DNA from: Kalmusia sp. IMI 367209 | Lineage: Eukaryota; Ascomycota; Dothideomycetes; Pleosporales; Didymosphaeriaceae | Direction of reading: 5' to 3' | Assembly: GCA_027946365.1 (NCBI GenBank) | Contig: JAPEUQ010000019.1 | Location: forward strand, 186,001 to 250,000 | DNA: 64,000 nt | Part shown: positions 1-11,373 of the stretch, piece by piece | How positions within the stretch are numbered: position 1 is the first letter of the stretch | Layout: every line of letters begins with the position of its first letter | Notes under the pieces: model-generated | The model's database searches: none | The model's input: only the letters and a program-made list of their open reading frames with translations | What the model was told of the DNA's origin: nothing | Program-made: the position numbers and the translations under genes

Positions 1-1
1 T

Positions 2-2200
2 AATAGTAGTCTCACAGATGTTGTACGCCGATTCGAAGATATTTTCAAAGTCACCATGAGCGGCCGGCCTGTTGCATCGGAAGACTGGGCTAATGTCGTC
101 AAGAAAGCCCAAGCAACGCCAGTTCATTTGGTTTTAAGCAAACGGTTAGCTTCAAACGCTTGCCTCCTTTGAGTATTGCTCACATGAATAGTGCATATGC
201 GGAGAGACTTATACCTGTGACTGATCAAGCTGACGACGATACCACCTCTGTCTCGGATACTGATAAGCTCTTCCCCTGGCAGCTCGATGAGATGCCGCCT
301 GCGCCAGGCATCCATCGTTCTATCTATGTCGATGGGATAAATATCGAAGACTTTCGGTATTCGGGACCGGAAATGGAAAGCTGGGACTTCGCATCGAAAA
401 CGAATCTAGAAGCCGTTTCAAATGATGTTTCCATACCACAGAATGAGGCAAGATCGGAACGGAATGACCCAAATCGTCGAGAGTCTTCCTCGAGTGCACG
501 TCCCGGCCAGGAAACCAATAATTTCCATGCTTTGCTATGCTTTAGCTCCTCCCACAGCGATTCGTCAAATGTATCTGTCCGTGATACAAATACCCAACAA
601 GCTGCACGGGAAGGCAGATTACCTGGTCTTCTTGCCCAAATCGATAACAAGCTTCTCCTCAACTCCACAGAGTATGAAAGAAAAGCTTACGCCAATTGCC
701 AACCAAAAACTCTACCAGAAGTCACCAGATACTTGCTAGCTATAACTCGTCTGAATGAGGATGAAGAAGAACGTCAATATATGCAAAAGCTTTCTCCATT
801 GGATACCTTCTTTGTGGCTGCCGTTCAGACCATAGAATTCTTTCTACCTCTTGAGGATGAATCTATTGTTACGAAGAAATACTGGGGTGCGGTTTATTTC
901 ATAATAAAGGTATGTGCAGTGAAAGCCTGATAAGTACGATATCTAATGTCAACAGAATGTTCTTGCAGATCCTTTACTCGGATCGTCGCGGGGCACTTCA
1001 AAATCGATGAACGCGTTTAAGCGAGTCGCTCACCTTACCAGTATTCTTCGTAAAGAATTATCGAAACCACACGGTCCGGACTTTGCGACAACGGAAATGC
1101 CTGTCGAATTTCGCAAAGCTTGGATGCACTGCATCCGGTACCTCCTGTTGTTTCGATTCAAGAGCAAATACACTAAAGAGAGAGAACGACATCTGGAGAA
1201 GTGTGAGGCTTTTCTAGACCGTGGAAGAATACGTTTGTGGAGGGCTGCCGCCAAAGTGCCATTGCATAGGAAAGAAGTTGCGACTCCCCTTGCGGTCGTG
1301 ACCGTGGCCATTAGCAACCTAATTAAGGATGTGAATAGGAATGGAACTTCAGTTGACATTGCGCAAATGTACAGTCAATATTGGAAAGAGTTGGTAAGTT
1401 CACCTCGGCCTTTTAATATATTTAGCTGACAAATCTAGGAAACGCAAATCAAATCTGGACGCATGAGGACAGCCCAACAGGACATTGTCAATCTACAACA
1501 AGAGGTCAAGGCAGCTCAGAAGACTCTCCAACACCAACTCTACACGCTCAAGGATTTGTTCGATAAAGTGGAAGAACAGAGCAAGGGCTGGTCTGAACTC
1601 AACAATCACGCGCCGAGGACAGAGATACCTTTACTTTTGGACTGCATAAATCGTGTCCAGCACAGGATCAAAGTATTTGACAACATCAACGCTGAATCGA
1701 TCAAGTTAGAGCATTGGATGAAAGAGCAGTTCGCCTTGACCAAGAACCGACAAGAGAACGCCATCTACGCATTCACCATCGTGACTGTTGTATTCCTGCC
1801 GCTCTCATTTGTTTGCAGCTTCCTAGGAATGAACACTACGGGGATTCGTGACATGGACAGCGGACAGTGGGTCTTCTGGGCTTCGGCTCTTCCGTTGACG
1901 TTTATTGTAATCTTGTTGGCACTCCTCCTGACCGATGAGTTAGGCCACATTTGGATGGTGGCACAGCAGCTTTTCGTACCACCAGATGAGTATGGGGGCT
2001 TCTCCTCCAACGGCCGGACCTACTGGAAGATACATGGTGAAGGCAAGAAGGGATGGAGGGACCGTTTCTGGAAAAGGAAGCCCCCGAAACAGGAGTCGTT
2101 GATACCGGTGAATGGGCCTAAGCCTACGATTCAACTTCCTGCAATAGATCCCTGGGGCAAGCCGTACAGACGAACGCAGACGTACAGGTCTATGGATTGA
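2..2200 (+). CDS. CorA-like Mg2+ transporter domain protein, 5' partial
   Basis: The 3' part of a gene that begins left of the window. Clear exons end at 909, then 956..1393 and 1439..2200. Introns 910-955 and 1394-1438 are GT-AG with CTAAT and CTGAC branch-like motifs and keep phase 0. The last exon encodes a long helical region followed by two hydrophobic helices, with the Gly-Met-Asn signature of the CorA superfamily at 1826-1834 after the first helix. A short charged tail follows. This C-terminal architecture is that of CorA/Mrs2-type divalent cation channels; many fungal relatives have unrelated N-terminal domains, and the N-terminal part here is not recognisable. Before about position 139 the coding frame appears to switch (frame 2, then frame 1), so an intron or a base error lies in 50-160. 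The family call rests on GMN plus the paired helices. Substrate is inferred. Confidence 0.75.
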
Positions 2201-2346
2201 ACTCAACTCGATTGCATATCCTGCATATCATTTTGAATCAGCATCGCGAGCTTGCATTAGTGTACGAGGAAGCTGGTCCGATATAGAGAACATGTTGTCG
2301 TTGGAAGGGTTTGCGAGCAATGACTTATGATAGGGTTGCTCTATAG

Positions 2347-2544
2347 GAGCATCGAATAGATCTCGGATGCGGTAAGACTGATGAACATGCTGCCAGAGTT
2401 GTGGAGAAGGCAGTAGCTGGAAAGGATGTCGTTGAGGTTATAGGGCATGAGGTGGCGTCAAAGGCAAGGCGAAAGAGGGAGCTACATGAAGAAGAAGCAT
2501 TTGGTCTGAAGGGCCCAAACATCTGGGAAAGGAGAGACGAGTAA
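2347..2544 (+). other. Coding-like open segment, possible terminal exon
   Basis: Directly after a plausible acceptor (CTCTATAG, ending at 2346) there is an open frame of 65 codons ending in TAA at 2542-2544. Its translation is rich in Glu, Lys, Arg and Val, unlike chance intergenic reading. It could be the last exon of an unrecognised gene or an alternative end of the CorA-like gene, but no convincing upstream exon was found between 2201 and 2346. The rest of 2545-3586 shows only short Ser/Pro-rich open frames on both strands that I would not call genes. Confidence 0.25.
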
Positions 2545-3586
2545 TCATGTGCTGATGATGAAATCTTGGTAAAGAAGTTGGGCGTAGACATTCGAAACCC
2601 AAGTGTCCTTCTCCATATCTTTGACTCAAAGCTCTCCTATCCCACGCGTCCAGGTGAAACTGTACTACCTTGGTAAGCGCTTGTTCATATGTACATTCTA
2701 CGCGAGGCAGACTGTCGGAGTCACCTCGACCCGCCCCGACCCTCCAATATCAAGCTCGATAGAACATTCGGCGTGCAGTTTTGACACGTTGGACCCCTAT
2801 TTCAATCTCAAGCAATGCATATCACCTCATTCGCGCGCGACAACCATGATCCATGGTTACGGTCGCCATCAATCTCTGAAACCGACGGGGGCTGTCTCAG
2901 CTGCGCCACTTGCCAAATTTGGTACAATGGAGTATGCAGGGGTTCTGCTTTAGGCGATGCGAAGTAAAGACGAGGAAATGCATCGGTAGAGGAGGATGGT
3001 GATTCAGTTGGAGGAGTGGACGAGCTTCGGTGGACGAAGGATGATGGGGAACGCGTTTGCGTCATGGGCGAAGGCGCTTGCGGGCTGTTGCTATGGCTAT
3101 GACGCCCCACGCTTGACGTGTGCTTTGGGGGGTGAACTGGCGCAGCTAAAATAAGCGACATGGGCATCGCTCAAGTTTACGGTGGTGCAATTCCGGTGTA
3201 GCAAGCATCAGAAGCATCACGTGATAAGTACATGAGGGTGGGCTCTTTGTTGATTGGGCAACACGTTCGAGATCTTGGCAGGCACGCAGACACGCCTTTT
3301 CTTTCACCATCCATGAAAACACCTGAAAGTCGCAAGCCAGATCAGATGTTGCCTGTCAAGATATCCGCTGTCAGACTACACCGGCCGAGCCATAATCTCT
3401 CTCCTAGCCTCTATGGCTATTCTGGCAAGCCTTCTGAGCTTATCTAGCCGCATCGCAGAGGCTCGAGTGCTTCTTCCCCCACAAGGACTGTGACACTTGG
3501 ACGTTGAGAGTCGGCTAGTTCAGCGTTCAATGGCATGTTGGAGCCCGCGACGTCGACAAACATCCAGGAGCTCACACGAAGAGCAG

Positions 3587-4900
3587 ATGGCGACTGGAGC
3601 GAGTAGCCCGGTTCCGCGGCCCCGAACCCTGTCGCTGGCAAACTTACGCGGCGGCAGCCGCAAGAGCGCGCCGCCCAAATCTAAGACAAGTAAGCTCACC
3701 CTGACCCCTGCCAAAACAAAAACCAAACCCGTGCACTGCCAGCAACCTTTACCCGGGAATCGCATGCATTGGGACCGCGCTTTTCAGACTCCATTTCTAC
3801 TTCCGACCACCCCTCGCTCACGCTTTCGGAGATTTTCAATACTGATTCTGGACGAACCGCTACAGCTTCGCTACTTCCCAGCTTTGGACCTGACTCGCTG
3901 GACCATGTCAATAGAGTTGCGGCAAGCTGCAGCACTCTAAACTCACCCAACGATCCTCCCTACACTTCCGCTGGCAATCCTGCCATGCCCGTAATCCACA
4001 CATTCCCCTCGAACCACGGTCGGTCCACTGGCCGTTGATTCACCCATGGCTCCCGATCCCACTCCCACGCCCTCCGCTTGGGCTCGTCCGAACGCACACG
4101 CTGCCACACAGCAATCCAAGACGTCACAGTACATCGATAAAATCACATCCGAGAATGAGAAGCTCAAGAGGGAGCTGAAGGCTGAGCGACTGGCGCGGGA
4201 GGAGGAAGCGAAGCGCGTGTCTGCCGCGCGCTCCAAAGCCGAAGACTCCCGCGCGGAGCACCAACACCTGCAACTACTCGTAGACACCAATGCGAGGGCG
4301 CTGGAAAGGAAAGATAGGAAACTGGAGGAGATGAAGGCACAGCTGGAAATGGAAACGAAGAGGAGGAAAGCTGCTGAGCAGAGGGCAGAGGAGGCTTTGA
4401 AGATGCTCGGAGACACGCGGTCGGAAACGCAACGCCAGCTCGCTGCTGCATACGAGCAGAAGCACCTTGCAGAGACAAACGCGGACACAGCCCGAGAAGG
4501 CTACAAGCGGATAACCGACGGGTACGAGAAAAAGATCAAGTACGTCACCGAGCAAATGAAAGAGTTACGGCAAAAGCAGTACGAAGATGCGGACAAGATC
4601 AAGCGGCATGCCATCATCAGCGAACAATTACAGCATGAACTATCCCGAACACAACGAACAGAGAGTAAGATGACCGACATGATGGGCCAATACAAACGCG
4701 AACATCGCAAAGAAATGGAGGATTTGACAAAAGAGGCCGAACGGCTACGAGTCGCCGTACCTGAGAAAGAAAAAGAGGCAGCAAAACTGGTCGGGGAGAT
4801 GGAGCAGACAAAGGACAAGATGAAGTGGGGTAATGGCACAGCAGCAGCGGCAGCTCTAGACATCCGCACCTTTACGACCGTCATGATGATTTTGGGATAG
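3587..4900 (+). CDS. Long coiled-coil protein of SWI5-dependent HO expression protein 3 (She3) type
   Basis: Exon 1 starts at ATG 3587 (an in-frame ATG at 3530 is possible) and encodes a basic Ser/Pro-rich head. Intron 3690-3787 (GTAAGC...TTTTCAG) leads to an exon in frame 1, and from about 4000 the coding frame is frame 2 to the stop at 4900. The C-terminal 250 residues are almost uninterrupted charged heptads rich in Glu, Lys, Arg and Ala: a long coiled coil preceded by a Pro-rich linker. The linker, the Y-I-D-K-I-T start and the E-N-E-K-L-K pattern match what I know of fungal She3-like proteins, mRNA-transport adaptors in yeast; the role in moulds is unclear. The frame 1 to 2 switch near 4000 needs either one surplus C in the CCCC run at about 4004 or an intron 3991-4111 with a weak branch site. 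The last 20 codons look unlike the family and may be intron read-through. Confidence 0.6.
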
Positions 4901-6584
4901 AAGCGAATTTGTACGATATCTCGGCTGGCGTTGGTTATGAGCGAGCATTTTGGCAACCCGGCGCTATCTGGGCATTGTAATGGGCTGGGAGTGGTATGTA
5001 CGCGGCCTACTATACCAGCACACTGCATTCTTCAATGAGTTTTCCTTTGCTTCGATTTTAAAGGACCTGGGCGGAACGACGTGGGCGCTTGCTATTCTGG
5101 ACGTTCGGATCGAGCGACTTTGGCTGTACTAGTACCTCTCCTGTAGTCCATTGACTCAGGGCTGTTGTTCGAGTCGCGGCTTTCTCACAGTCCAATTTAT
5201 CTATGATAGATATCCATATCGTACGGCCAGAGTGTTGTTCCCGGCTACGACTACCGCCCTTCATAAGCCACCACCCTCAGCCCCATGACTCACAAAACAT
5301 TCCCGCAAAGTCCACTTTCTCCTAAGTCTGCAACGGCACAATGCCACACAATATCTCCCGAGAAGGGCGGAGGCTCTACAGTCGATGACTCTTCTCCTTC
5401 GGTGCCCAAAAAAAAGGTGCAACCACTCCCGATCCCGCTCGCTTGCACTTGCCCCTCTTACCTGCTCTTGTCGTATCCACCCCACGGTCCTGAGCCGCGT
5501 CACATCTCGATGCCTACTACAACTTTGACTCATCGCTCGTCTTCACCGATGTCGAGCGGTAGCAGCACGCCAATCAAACTTCGCCGTAGAGTATCGACGA
5601 GCTCTCAAAAGAGGCAAAGAGCTGTCTAGAGAACCGCACATCGCATTCACGGGGGCGGTGAGGGGCTGCGCGACATCTTGACAATATGCCAGTCGACGAA
5701 GCTAGACCGTCGATATGCATTCAGTCTCCAAGCGAAGGGAAAGCGCCGCGTACGTAGCTTGCGAAAAGTCTATCTCTCGACACCACGACATTGATGCCGC
5801 GCCCCCCGTACACACAAAACCCTCGTGCCCAAACGGGCCGCGGTGAGCCAAAGCAGCCCGTAGTATACATCATTGTTCTGGCTTGCAGATAGACGATGGG
5901 CGGCCTTGTAACGCCGCGGATTGGCTCATCTGGGGAACATGCGTTTACGCGGGTTTGTGTACGCCTTGCTCCGCACGTATGACCCAGGGTCGAAATAAGC
6001 CTTGCTTTGGCTCGCCACGCCCACGCCCACCCACCCCTGATGCTTAGTCTATGCAAGCGGGAAGTGGGCGTGTAGGGCGGGAGTGTATGCTTCTTACGTG
6101 GGCGTATAAGATGCCTGAGTCGTAGACTCCTGAGGCCGCATCAGCACTTTTGTCCGTTTACTGATACGGCTGGCGTGTGTCGACATATTTCCTATTTCCT
6201 CTTTGCACTGCTAGGCGACGAGAGGTCTACGTACTTGATACCACGCGGCTTCAGAGTGTACGCAATTCTGTGCCGATTATCTTACTTTGCTTTCTCCCTA
6301 TTCGAGCTTTCATCGTAGACGGTACACGATAGTTCCGCGTACACCCCCTTTCACCGGTCGATCGGATAGTGTGTATATATACTATCCTTCCTCTGGCAGC
6401 ACAGCAAGATCACCAGCAGTATCTCCGAGCACAGAGACTCGCTGCATCCTATATCCGAGCAACTCTTTTCTCCGAGCCAAGATTCCTCCGCCTCCCTTGC
6501 AAGAAGCGCAGCGATATCGGGTCCCAAGTGACTTTCCAAACAAGCCAATCTGATAGGATCAGATCGGAGCACATCGGAGCAAAG
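4901..6584 (+). other. Intergenic, no supported gene
   Basis: A Ser/Pro/Thr-rich open frame of 114 codons at 5285..5629 (+) starts with ATG but has no homology I recognise and biased composition, so it is only a weak candidate. The interval otherwise reads as untranslated and promoter sequence for the gene at 6585. Confidence 0.4.
6374..6381 (+). promoter_or_regulatory. TATA-like element
   Basis: An alternating TATATATA stretch lies about 205 bp before the ATG at 6585. The leader after it is purine- and C-rich without an upstream ATG in good context. Suggestive only. Confidence 0.35.
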
Positions 6585-7118
6585 ATGTCAGGAGAGTTCG
6601 TCATGTCGCCCCGCTACCCCAAGGGCATCGTGTCAATAAGCGGCTTCAGGAACTCTGCCTCAGCGGCGAGCGACGCGACCCAAGAGCAGCAGCAGCAGCA
6701 GGGCGCCGCGGCGACGACCCAGGGACAACAGCCTCAGTCGCAGTCCGAGTCTCAAGCCGCGTCCCAAGCAGAGTCCTCCGACCCCTCGCTTTCGTCAAAG
6801 GGAAAGCAAAGGTGAACTCCTTTCCCACCCCTATCCGCCTCTTCGCCTTGCGTCCCCTTTTTTCTTCCCTCCTAACCAGCCTGACATTCGCCCGATAGGT
6901 CTAGTATGCGCGCCGCCCTCTCCAAAGCCGCAAAGCGCCTCTCTCCCTCCTCGTCCTCCTCGCACAGCAAAGACCACGCCAAGCTCCCCGAGTCGGAAGA
7001 AGAGTACGAGAAGATGAAGCAGAAGGAAATCGAAGAAGAGAAGCGGAGAGCGGAGTACGAGAAATTCGGTCTGGGGAAGAAAGGCCTTGGAAAGGGCGGG
7101 ATGCAGATGGGCGGGTAG
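6585..7118 (+). CDS. Small Gln/Ser-rich protein with charged C-terminal helix, unknown function
   Basis: Two exons, 6585..6811 and 6899..7118, joined across intron 6812-6898 (GTGAAC...GATAG, with CTAAC and CTGAC branch candidates). The splice restores an Arg codon. The 148-residue product has an ordered-looking N-terminus, a low-complexity middle rich in Gln, Ala and Ser, then a basic patch and a Glu/Lys helix ending in a Gly-Lys-Gly-Met-rich tail. No signal peptide, membrane segment or known domain is visible. It resembles small conserved hypothetical proteins of Dothideomycetes with a disordered N-terminus. Function cannot be assigned. Confidence 0.65.
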
Positions 7119-7552
7119 GAAGATGATATGATGGTGGGATGAAGCGGTTGGAGGAAGGGGGAAAGGGATAACAAAGCGGGGGAAGAAAGAGGACGGCGTT
7201 GAGGACCCGATAGGGACTCCGTCTACCTTTGTAATGAGTTTTTTCTTGTATTTCTTTTCCCTTTTCTTGGTTGGTGTGTCTCTTATGTTTTTTTATTCTT
7301 CTTCTCAATGAAAACGCGGTTGCAACCCAAGTCTCCTGCTGCTCACCTGATGTTAGACCGGCATACAGATGTCGCGCTAGAAAGTCAACATTTAGTATTT
7401 GCCAGGGTTGGGGGGAAATGACAATAACTCTGATAGTGAGATATTTGAAGGAAGCCAAGTGCCAGATGGGTAGCAGACACGTAAGTGGAAAGACAGCGAG
7501 AGTCAACATAGGGAACGGGAATCATTTCAGTATATGTACAAAGTCAAGGAGA

Positions 7553-8344
7553 TCATCTCTTGTTGTCTTCAGACAGCTGGATCTGAAACCGCTCAAACGG
7601 CTGCTCAGACTTGATTGTGCCGTCACGCAGTGCCTGCAGCTTGCGCTCGTTGTCCTCGTCCCCCTGTTTCTTAAACTTCTCGATGACTTTGTCCATGTTG
7701 GCCATGCTGCCGGCAGGGACGTTGTAGGGGGAGCCGACGTTCATGATCCTGTCCGCCATTAGTAACCTGCATTACCACCGGGCCACGCTCATCTTGAATC
7801 CATATCCCACGTAAAATAGGCCGTTCACTCTGTTCAGATGCATTGGGAAAGAACGTACTCTGGGAACCTCATGTCGACATGCTGCGACCCCTTCGATTTG
7901 ACGAACAGCACCCTATCAGTGCCTGCCTGCTCAATCATGCGTACGTGTAGATCGTTCCTCTCCGCCCATTTCTGGGATGCGTCTGTGTAGCGGTCGATAA
8001 GACGGGTGAAGAGCGGCGGCGCATTAGGGTCGTCAGAGCGCGAGATGAGGTACAGGCCGCTGAGGGCGGGGATCAAGCCAATGGGAACCCAAAAGCCAAC
8101 CTGTTTGTCCAATTGAGTCAGCAAATCTTCCTTAAACATATGTACGGCGGAAAAAGGGGTCTCTGGGTTGTTGGACGGAGCAATTGGTGCGCAGAGGGGG
8201 TGGACGTACGCCCATGGACTCGCTGACGGGCTCGGCGTGGGCGTGGTGCGCGTGCTCATCGTGAGCGTATCGGCGCTGCTGGCGCGGGAGAGTGGTCCGG
8301 CCCTTTCGAGCAGCAGATGTTGCTGTCCTGCGGAGGGCCTGCAT
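7553..8344 (-). CDS. NADH:ubiquinone oxidoreductase 17.8 kDa-type subunit (mitochondrial complex I)
   Basis: Three exons on the minus strand, 8344..8210, 8100..7859 and 7748..7553, give 190 residues. Introns 8209-8101 and 7858-7749 have GTACG donors and CTGAC/CTAAT branch points. The N-terminus is an Arg/Ser/Ala-rich mitochondrial presequence ending near R-R-Y-A, followed by a His-rich stretch and one hydrophobic helix, which begins at exon 2. The rest is a charged matrix or intermembrane domain with a conserved-looking N-V-G-S-P-Y-N-V motif in exon 3. This order (presequence, HH-rich linker, single helix, N-V-G-S-P motif) matches the fungal accessory subunit known as 17.8 kDa in Neurospora crassa. 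Such subunits stabilise the complex I membrane arm. The assignment is from recalled family features. Confidence 0.7.
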
Positions 8345-8926
8345 GGTGTATGGGTGGGGTTCGCGGTGCTGGAGGCTTGAGAGCTTGCTATGATGAGCTT
8401 CGAGGTTGCCGATGTCCGCTTACCACTAGCGCCTTGGCGCTGCCTTCCATCTGATAATCTTGATCAGCTGACGTGCAATTGGTCTATTAGCACTAGCATT
8501 TCCTTACTTGTTCGCTGCTTTTTATGCCTGTACCAAAACACTAAGCTTATTCGCTAGCCTCAGATTCCATGCTTATTTTTGCTAATAGATCAGCGAGTTC
8601 ATCCAAATCTATACTGTAAACGTCTGCCCCCTATCCGCACCCAGCTATCTTCGTCTAGCTGAATATTTGCGACGCAACGTATCAACTGTTATGTGCATTC
8701 AAGGGGCTCTGCTCAAACCTCTGCATGTGCAATGAGCTTTCATCGGTGGAAGACTGGGGTTCAATGCGCAAGTGTGTGTTATTGGTCGTTTTAAATCTAT
8801 AACCGATGAGTGTGTGGGGTTACGAACGTCAATTAGCATCATCGTGATCTTCGCCAAGGCAGTATATCCAAATCATCACCACTGCCAGCCCTTCTCAAAA
8901 GAAAACAGAACCAGTCTATCTCAATT

Positions 8927-9622
8927 ATGGCCACTCCACCAACTATTCACGCTCTCATCTTCAGTAAAACCGCCGGATACCGACATGCCTCAATCCCAGC
9001 TGGCATAGCCGCCATTACGAAACTCTTAGTCCAAACAGGTCCCTTCCACGTGTCAGCGAGCGAAGATGCAGAGACCATATTTACAACCTCAAGACTCTCA
9101 CAGTTCCACGTCGTCATCCTTCTCCAAACCTCGGGCAACTTTCTAACCTCTGGGCAACTAAGTGCCCTACAAGAGTATATGCGTAGCGGCGGTGGCGTCT
9201 TCGCCATCCACGGCGCCGCAGCCGGAATGCTCTCATCCGCCTGGTATGGGAAGCTGATTGGTGCGCACTTCGACAGGCATCCTGATCCCGAACCGGGTTC
9301 TATGCTTGTTTCGGATGCCTCACATCCGATTATAGCATCTCAAGACCCGCCAGAAAAATGGATGGATGAGTGGTATAACTTCACCTCGCACCCTGCGCAG
9401 AACAAACACTTGAAGATTTTGCTAAGAGGCAATACGAAGAGCTTCAAGGGAGGCAACCATGGAGATGATCATCCGCTGGCGTGGTGTCAAGAGTTTGATG
9501 GCGGGAGAAGTGCGTATATTGCGTTGGGACATTTTGATGAGGCGTATGGGGATGAGTGGTTTATGGGAATTGTCAGGAGAGGTATTCTATGGGTTGCGGG
9601 AAGGGAAGGGAGTGGGCTATAA
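8927..9622 (+). CDS. ThuA-like (trehalose-utilisation) domain protein
   Basis: An intronless 231-residue protein. It follows the ThuA fold, a class I glutamine-amidotransferase-like flavodoxin fold: an opening strand with F-S-K-T-A-G-Y-R-H, a middle G-G-G-V-F-A-I-H-G-A-A-A-G loop, then W-x-x-E-W-Y-N-F and a late G-H-F-D-E-A-Y-G region. Length and motif order are typical for stand-alone fungal ThuA proteins. In bacteria the family is linked to sugar catabolism; the substrate in fungi is unknown. The ATG at 8927 is the first in frame and sits just before the first strand. The 304-bp gap between this start and the previous gene carries no other feature I can see. A frame-broken small ORF on the opposite strand lies 50 bp beyond its stop. 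Confidence 0.85.
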   Translation: MATPPTIHALIFSKTAGYRHASIPAGIAAITKLLVQTGPFHVSASEDAETIFTTSRLSQFHVVILLQTSGNFLTSGQLSALQEYMRSGGGVFAIHGAAAGMLSSAWYGKLIGAHFDRHPDPEPGSMLVSDASHPIIASQDPPEKWMDEWYNFTSHPAQNKHLKILLRGNTKSFKGGNHGDDHPLAWCQEFDGGRSAYIALGHFDEAYGDEWFMGIVRRGILWVAGREGSGL

Positions 9623-9671
9623 GTGGAAAGGAATGGAAGAAGAGATTGGAAGGGCTGTGGGTTTTGGAAAT

Positions 9672-9990
9672 TCAGATCTTGATGCTGTTGTCGCCGGGAA
9701 GCGGATAGTTAAAGAAGAATTTGTTGTTCCAGTCCATGCAGTTCTGAACGTTCTCGCCGGACCACTGACATTCATTGTTAATTTTAACCAGCTTCTTGCC
9801 AAAGCTAATCCACCCTTTCTCTGTCCCCCATTTTTTAATAGCAGTGTAGAAACCATTTTATCATTGAGAGAGAAGGTTACGTCGATAGTACAACGGTGAG
9901 TGTGCGGCGCGTTGATAGTCCACACAAACCAGATTGGAGTCGAGGAGGAAAAATGTATGTCGCGTAATGTTAACGCTAGTCATTCCGCTT
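9672..9990 (-). pseudogene. Small cysteine-containing (effector-like) ORF, frame-broken remnant
   Basis: On the minus strand the terminal frame (about 9858 down to the stop at 9674..9672) reads as a real small protein rich in Trp, Lys, Asn and Phe with two Cys. Upstream, coding character continues in another frame (about 9990 to 9860) with one further Cys. The switch lies at the TTTT run 9856-9859, where one more base would join the two frames. No start codon with a signal peptide was found upstream. It may be a small secreted protein whose first exon I missed, a gene with a base error, or a decayed copy. Confidence 0.45.
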
Positions 9991-11373
9991 TATAGCACGT
10001 GCAGCAGCGAGGAACGCGGTTTGAATCCGAAATGTTGGGAAATTGTAGAAACATTCTTCGATTCCTGTTAAACTACCTAGTGGATGCGCAATCTATCACC
10101 TTTTTCTGGCTCTGGCAAGCTTGTAGTGCTATAAAGTTTGCACCTCACCAAGATTATTGGCTAAAGGAAGAATTCCTTGGATCCGGAAAACTCCCGTAGG
10201 CGGTTTGAATATCTAGGCACTGAACATAGCTAGACTCAGTAGATGCAATTTCCTTAAAAATTGCGTCGCGCTCGTTCGACGCTCTCACAACCCAGACCGT
10301 TGAAATCCCGGCGCTTGAAGTCAAGCCCGATAAACAGAACATTCGCTCTCGGCTAAAAAGCCTAGGCGGCTCTTGAGTAAAATTCACCTGCCGCAAGTGG
10401 TCGATTAAGCGCTTACGTCGGGCTTATGTATGGCTCACGGAAAAGGCAAGATCCCAAATCACACTTAGTCCCCCACGCTTATGCAGGACGTAAGCGCGGT
10501 AGTGTCTCCTAGAAACTCACATCCATTGTATGGTAGCCACCGTCTCAATACTTTCGTTACCCATAATATGTGTCTGCATCGGTCTTTTCATATTAGGTGC
10601 CCTCTTCTACTACGAGCACGGACGTACTACACTCACAAGTCCAAATTTTGTTCAAACGGCATAGCGGCACAGCCAGTGATAGGAAAATCCATCTGTGCCG
10701 CTTGATCTCTCAGCTATAACGATTGTAATTGATCTCATTACGTTTCGACCAGCAGAAATTCATTACGCTCATCTCGCTGCAACCGTCCTCATGCTTTTAT
10801 ATTCACGACCATGTTGTTCTCTTCAAACTTATTGTTGATTGTAAGTTCTCTCCAAGGAGCTTCTGCAGGACCTTCTCGCTACTCTCCTTTTATATCCTTC
10901 GTCCGCCCCTTCGTAGTATACTAGCTCCTAGTGCACAGACGGGATCTGTACATCTTGGCAGGATCCAGTATCCTAACGCTATCCTTTTATTGTTAGTCTG
11001 AGTCAGATCTAGGTGGCCCCTTGCTTTGCGATCCGCGCTGCGGCGGCATTCCTTGGGGTCGGGCCCGCCGCTCCCCCGACTTAATGAACCTTATTACCTT
11101 CTATGTGTAATTCCCAGGGGTTTCATCTTGTGCTGCTAACACTAGTTCGAATATATCTAGTTTCTTTATGGAAAATTACTATTAAGACCTTGGTAACACA
11201 TTCTTGAGTTGGAGATTCATTGACGTTCACCCACGTGACCAGCACAACCCTGCACGCTCCTCGTTCCTCTCCATCACCCCCTTCAAGATTAGCCCTACTG
11301 TCCCGTCGAGCCAAGTCTGTTACACCGTATATGTGAAATATCGTATCAAACCTACAGAACCTCTCTTACTTAC
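9991..11373 (+). other. Gene-free interval, possibly degenerate repeat sequence
   Basis: About 1.4 kb without a supported gene. A GC-rich imperfect inverted repeat (GCGGCGG...CCGCCGC) lies near 11040-11075. An ATG at about 10811 is followed after ten codons by a good GTAAGT donor, but no matching downstream exon could be found. Many short frames are stop-rich. The patchwork look suggests old transposon fragments, but no terminal repeats or transposase frame is visible. Confidence 0.35.

Noticed and set aside
2603..3447. Several 70-120 codon frames on both strands
   Set aside because: They overlap each other, are Ser/Pro/His-rich from base composition, and none has splice partners or a domain.
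3943..4555. Long minus-strand Ser/Phe/Leu-rich frames opposite the coiled-coil gene
   Set aside because: They are antisense shadows of Glu/Lys/Ala-rich codons on the plus strand.
11035..11080. GC-rich inverted repeat considered as a terminator or transposon end
   Set aside because: Imperfect, single occurrence, no flanking duplication or open reading frame of an element.
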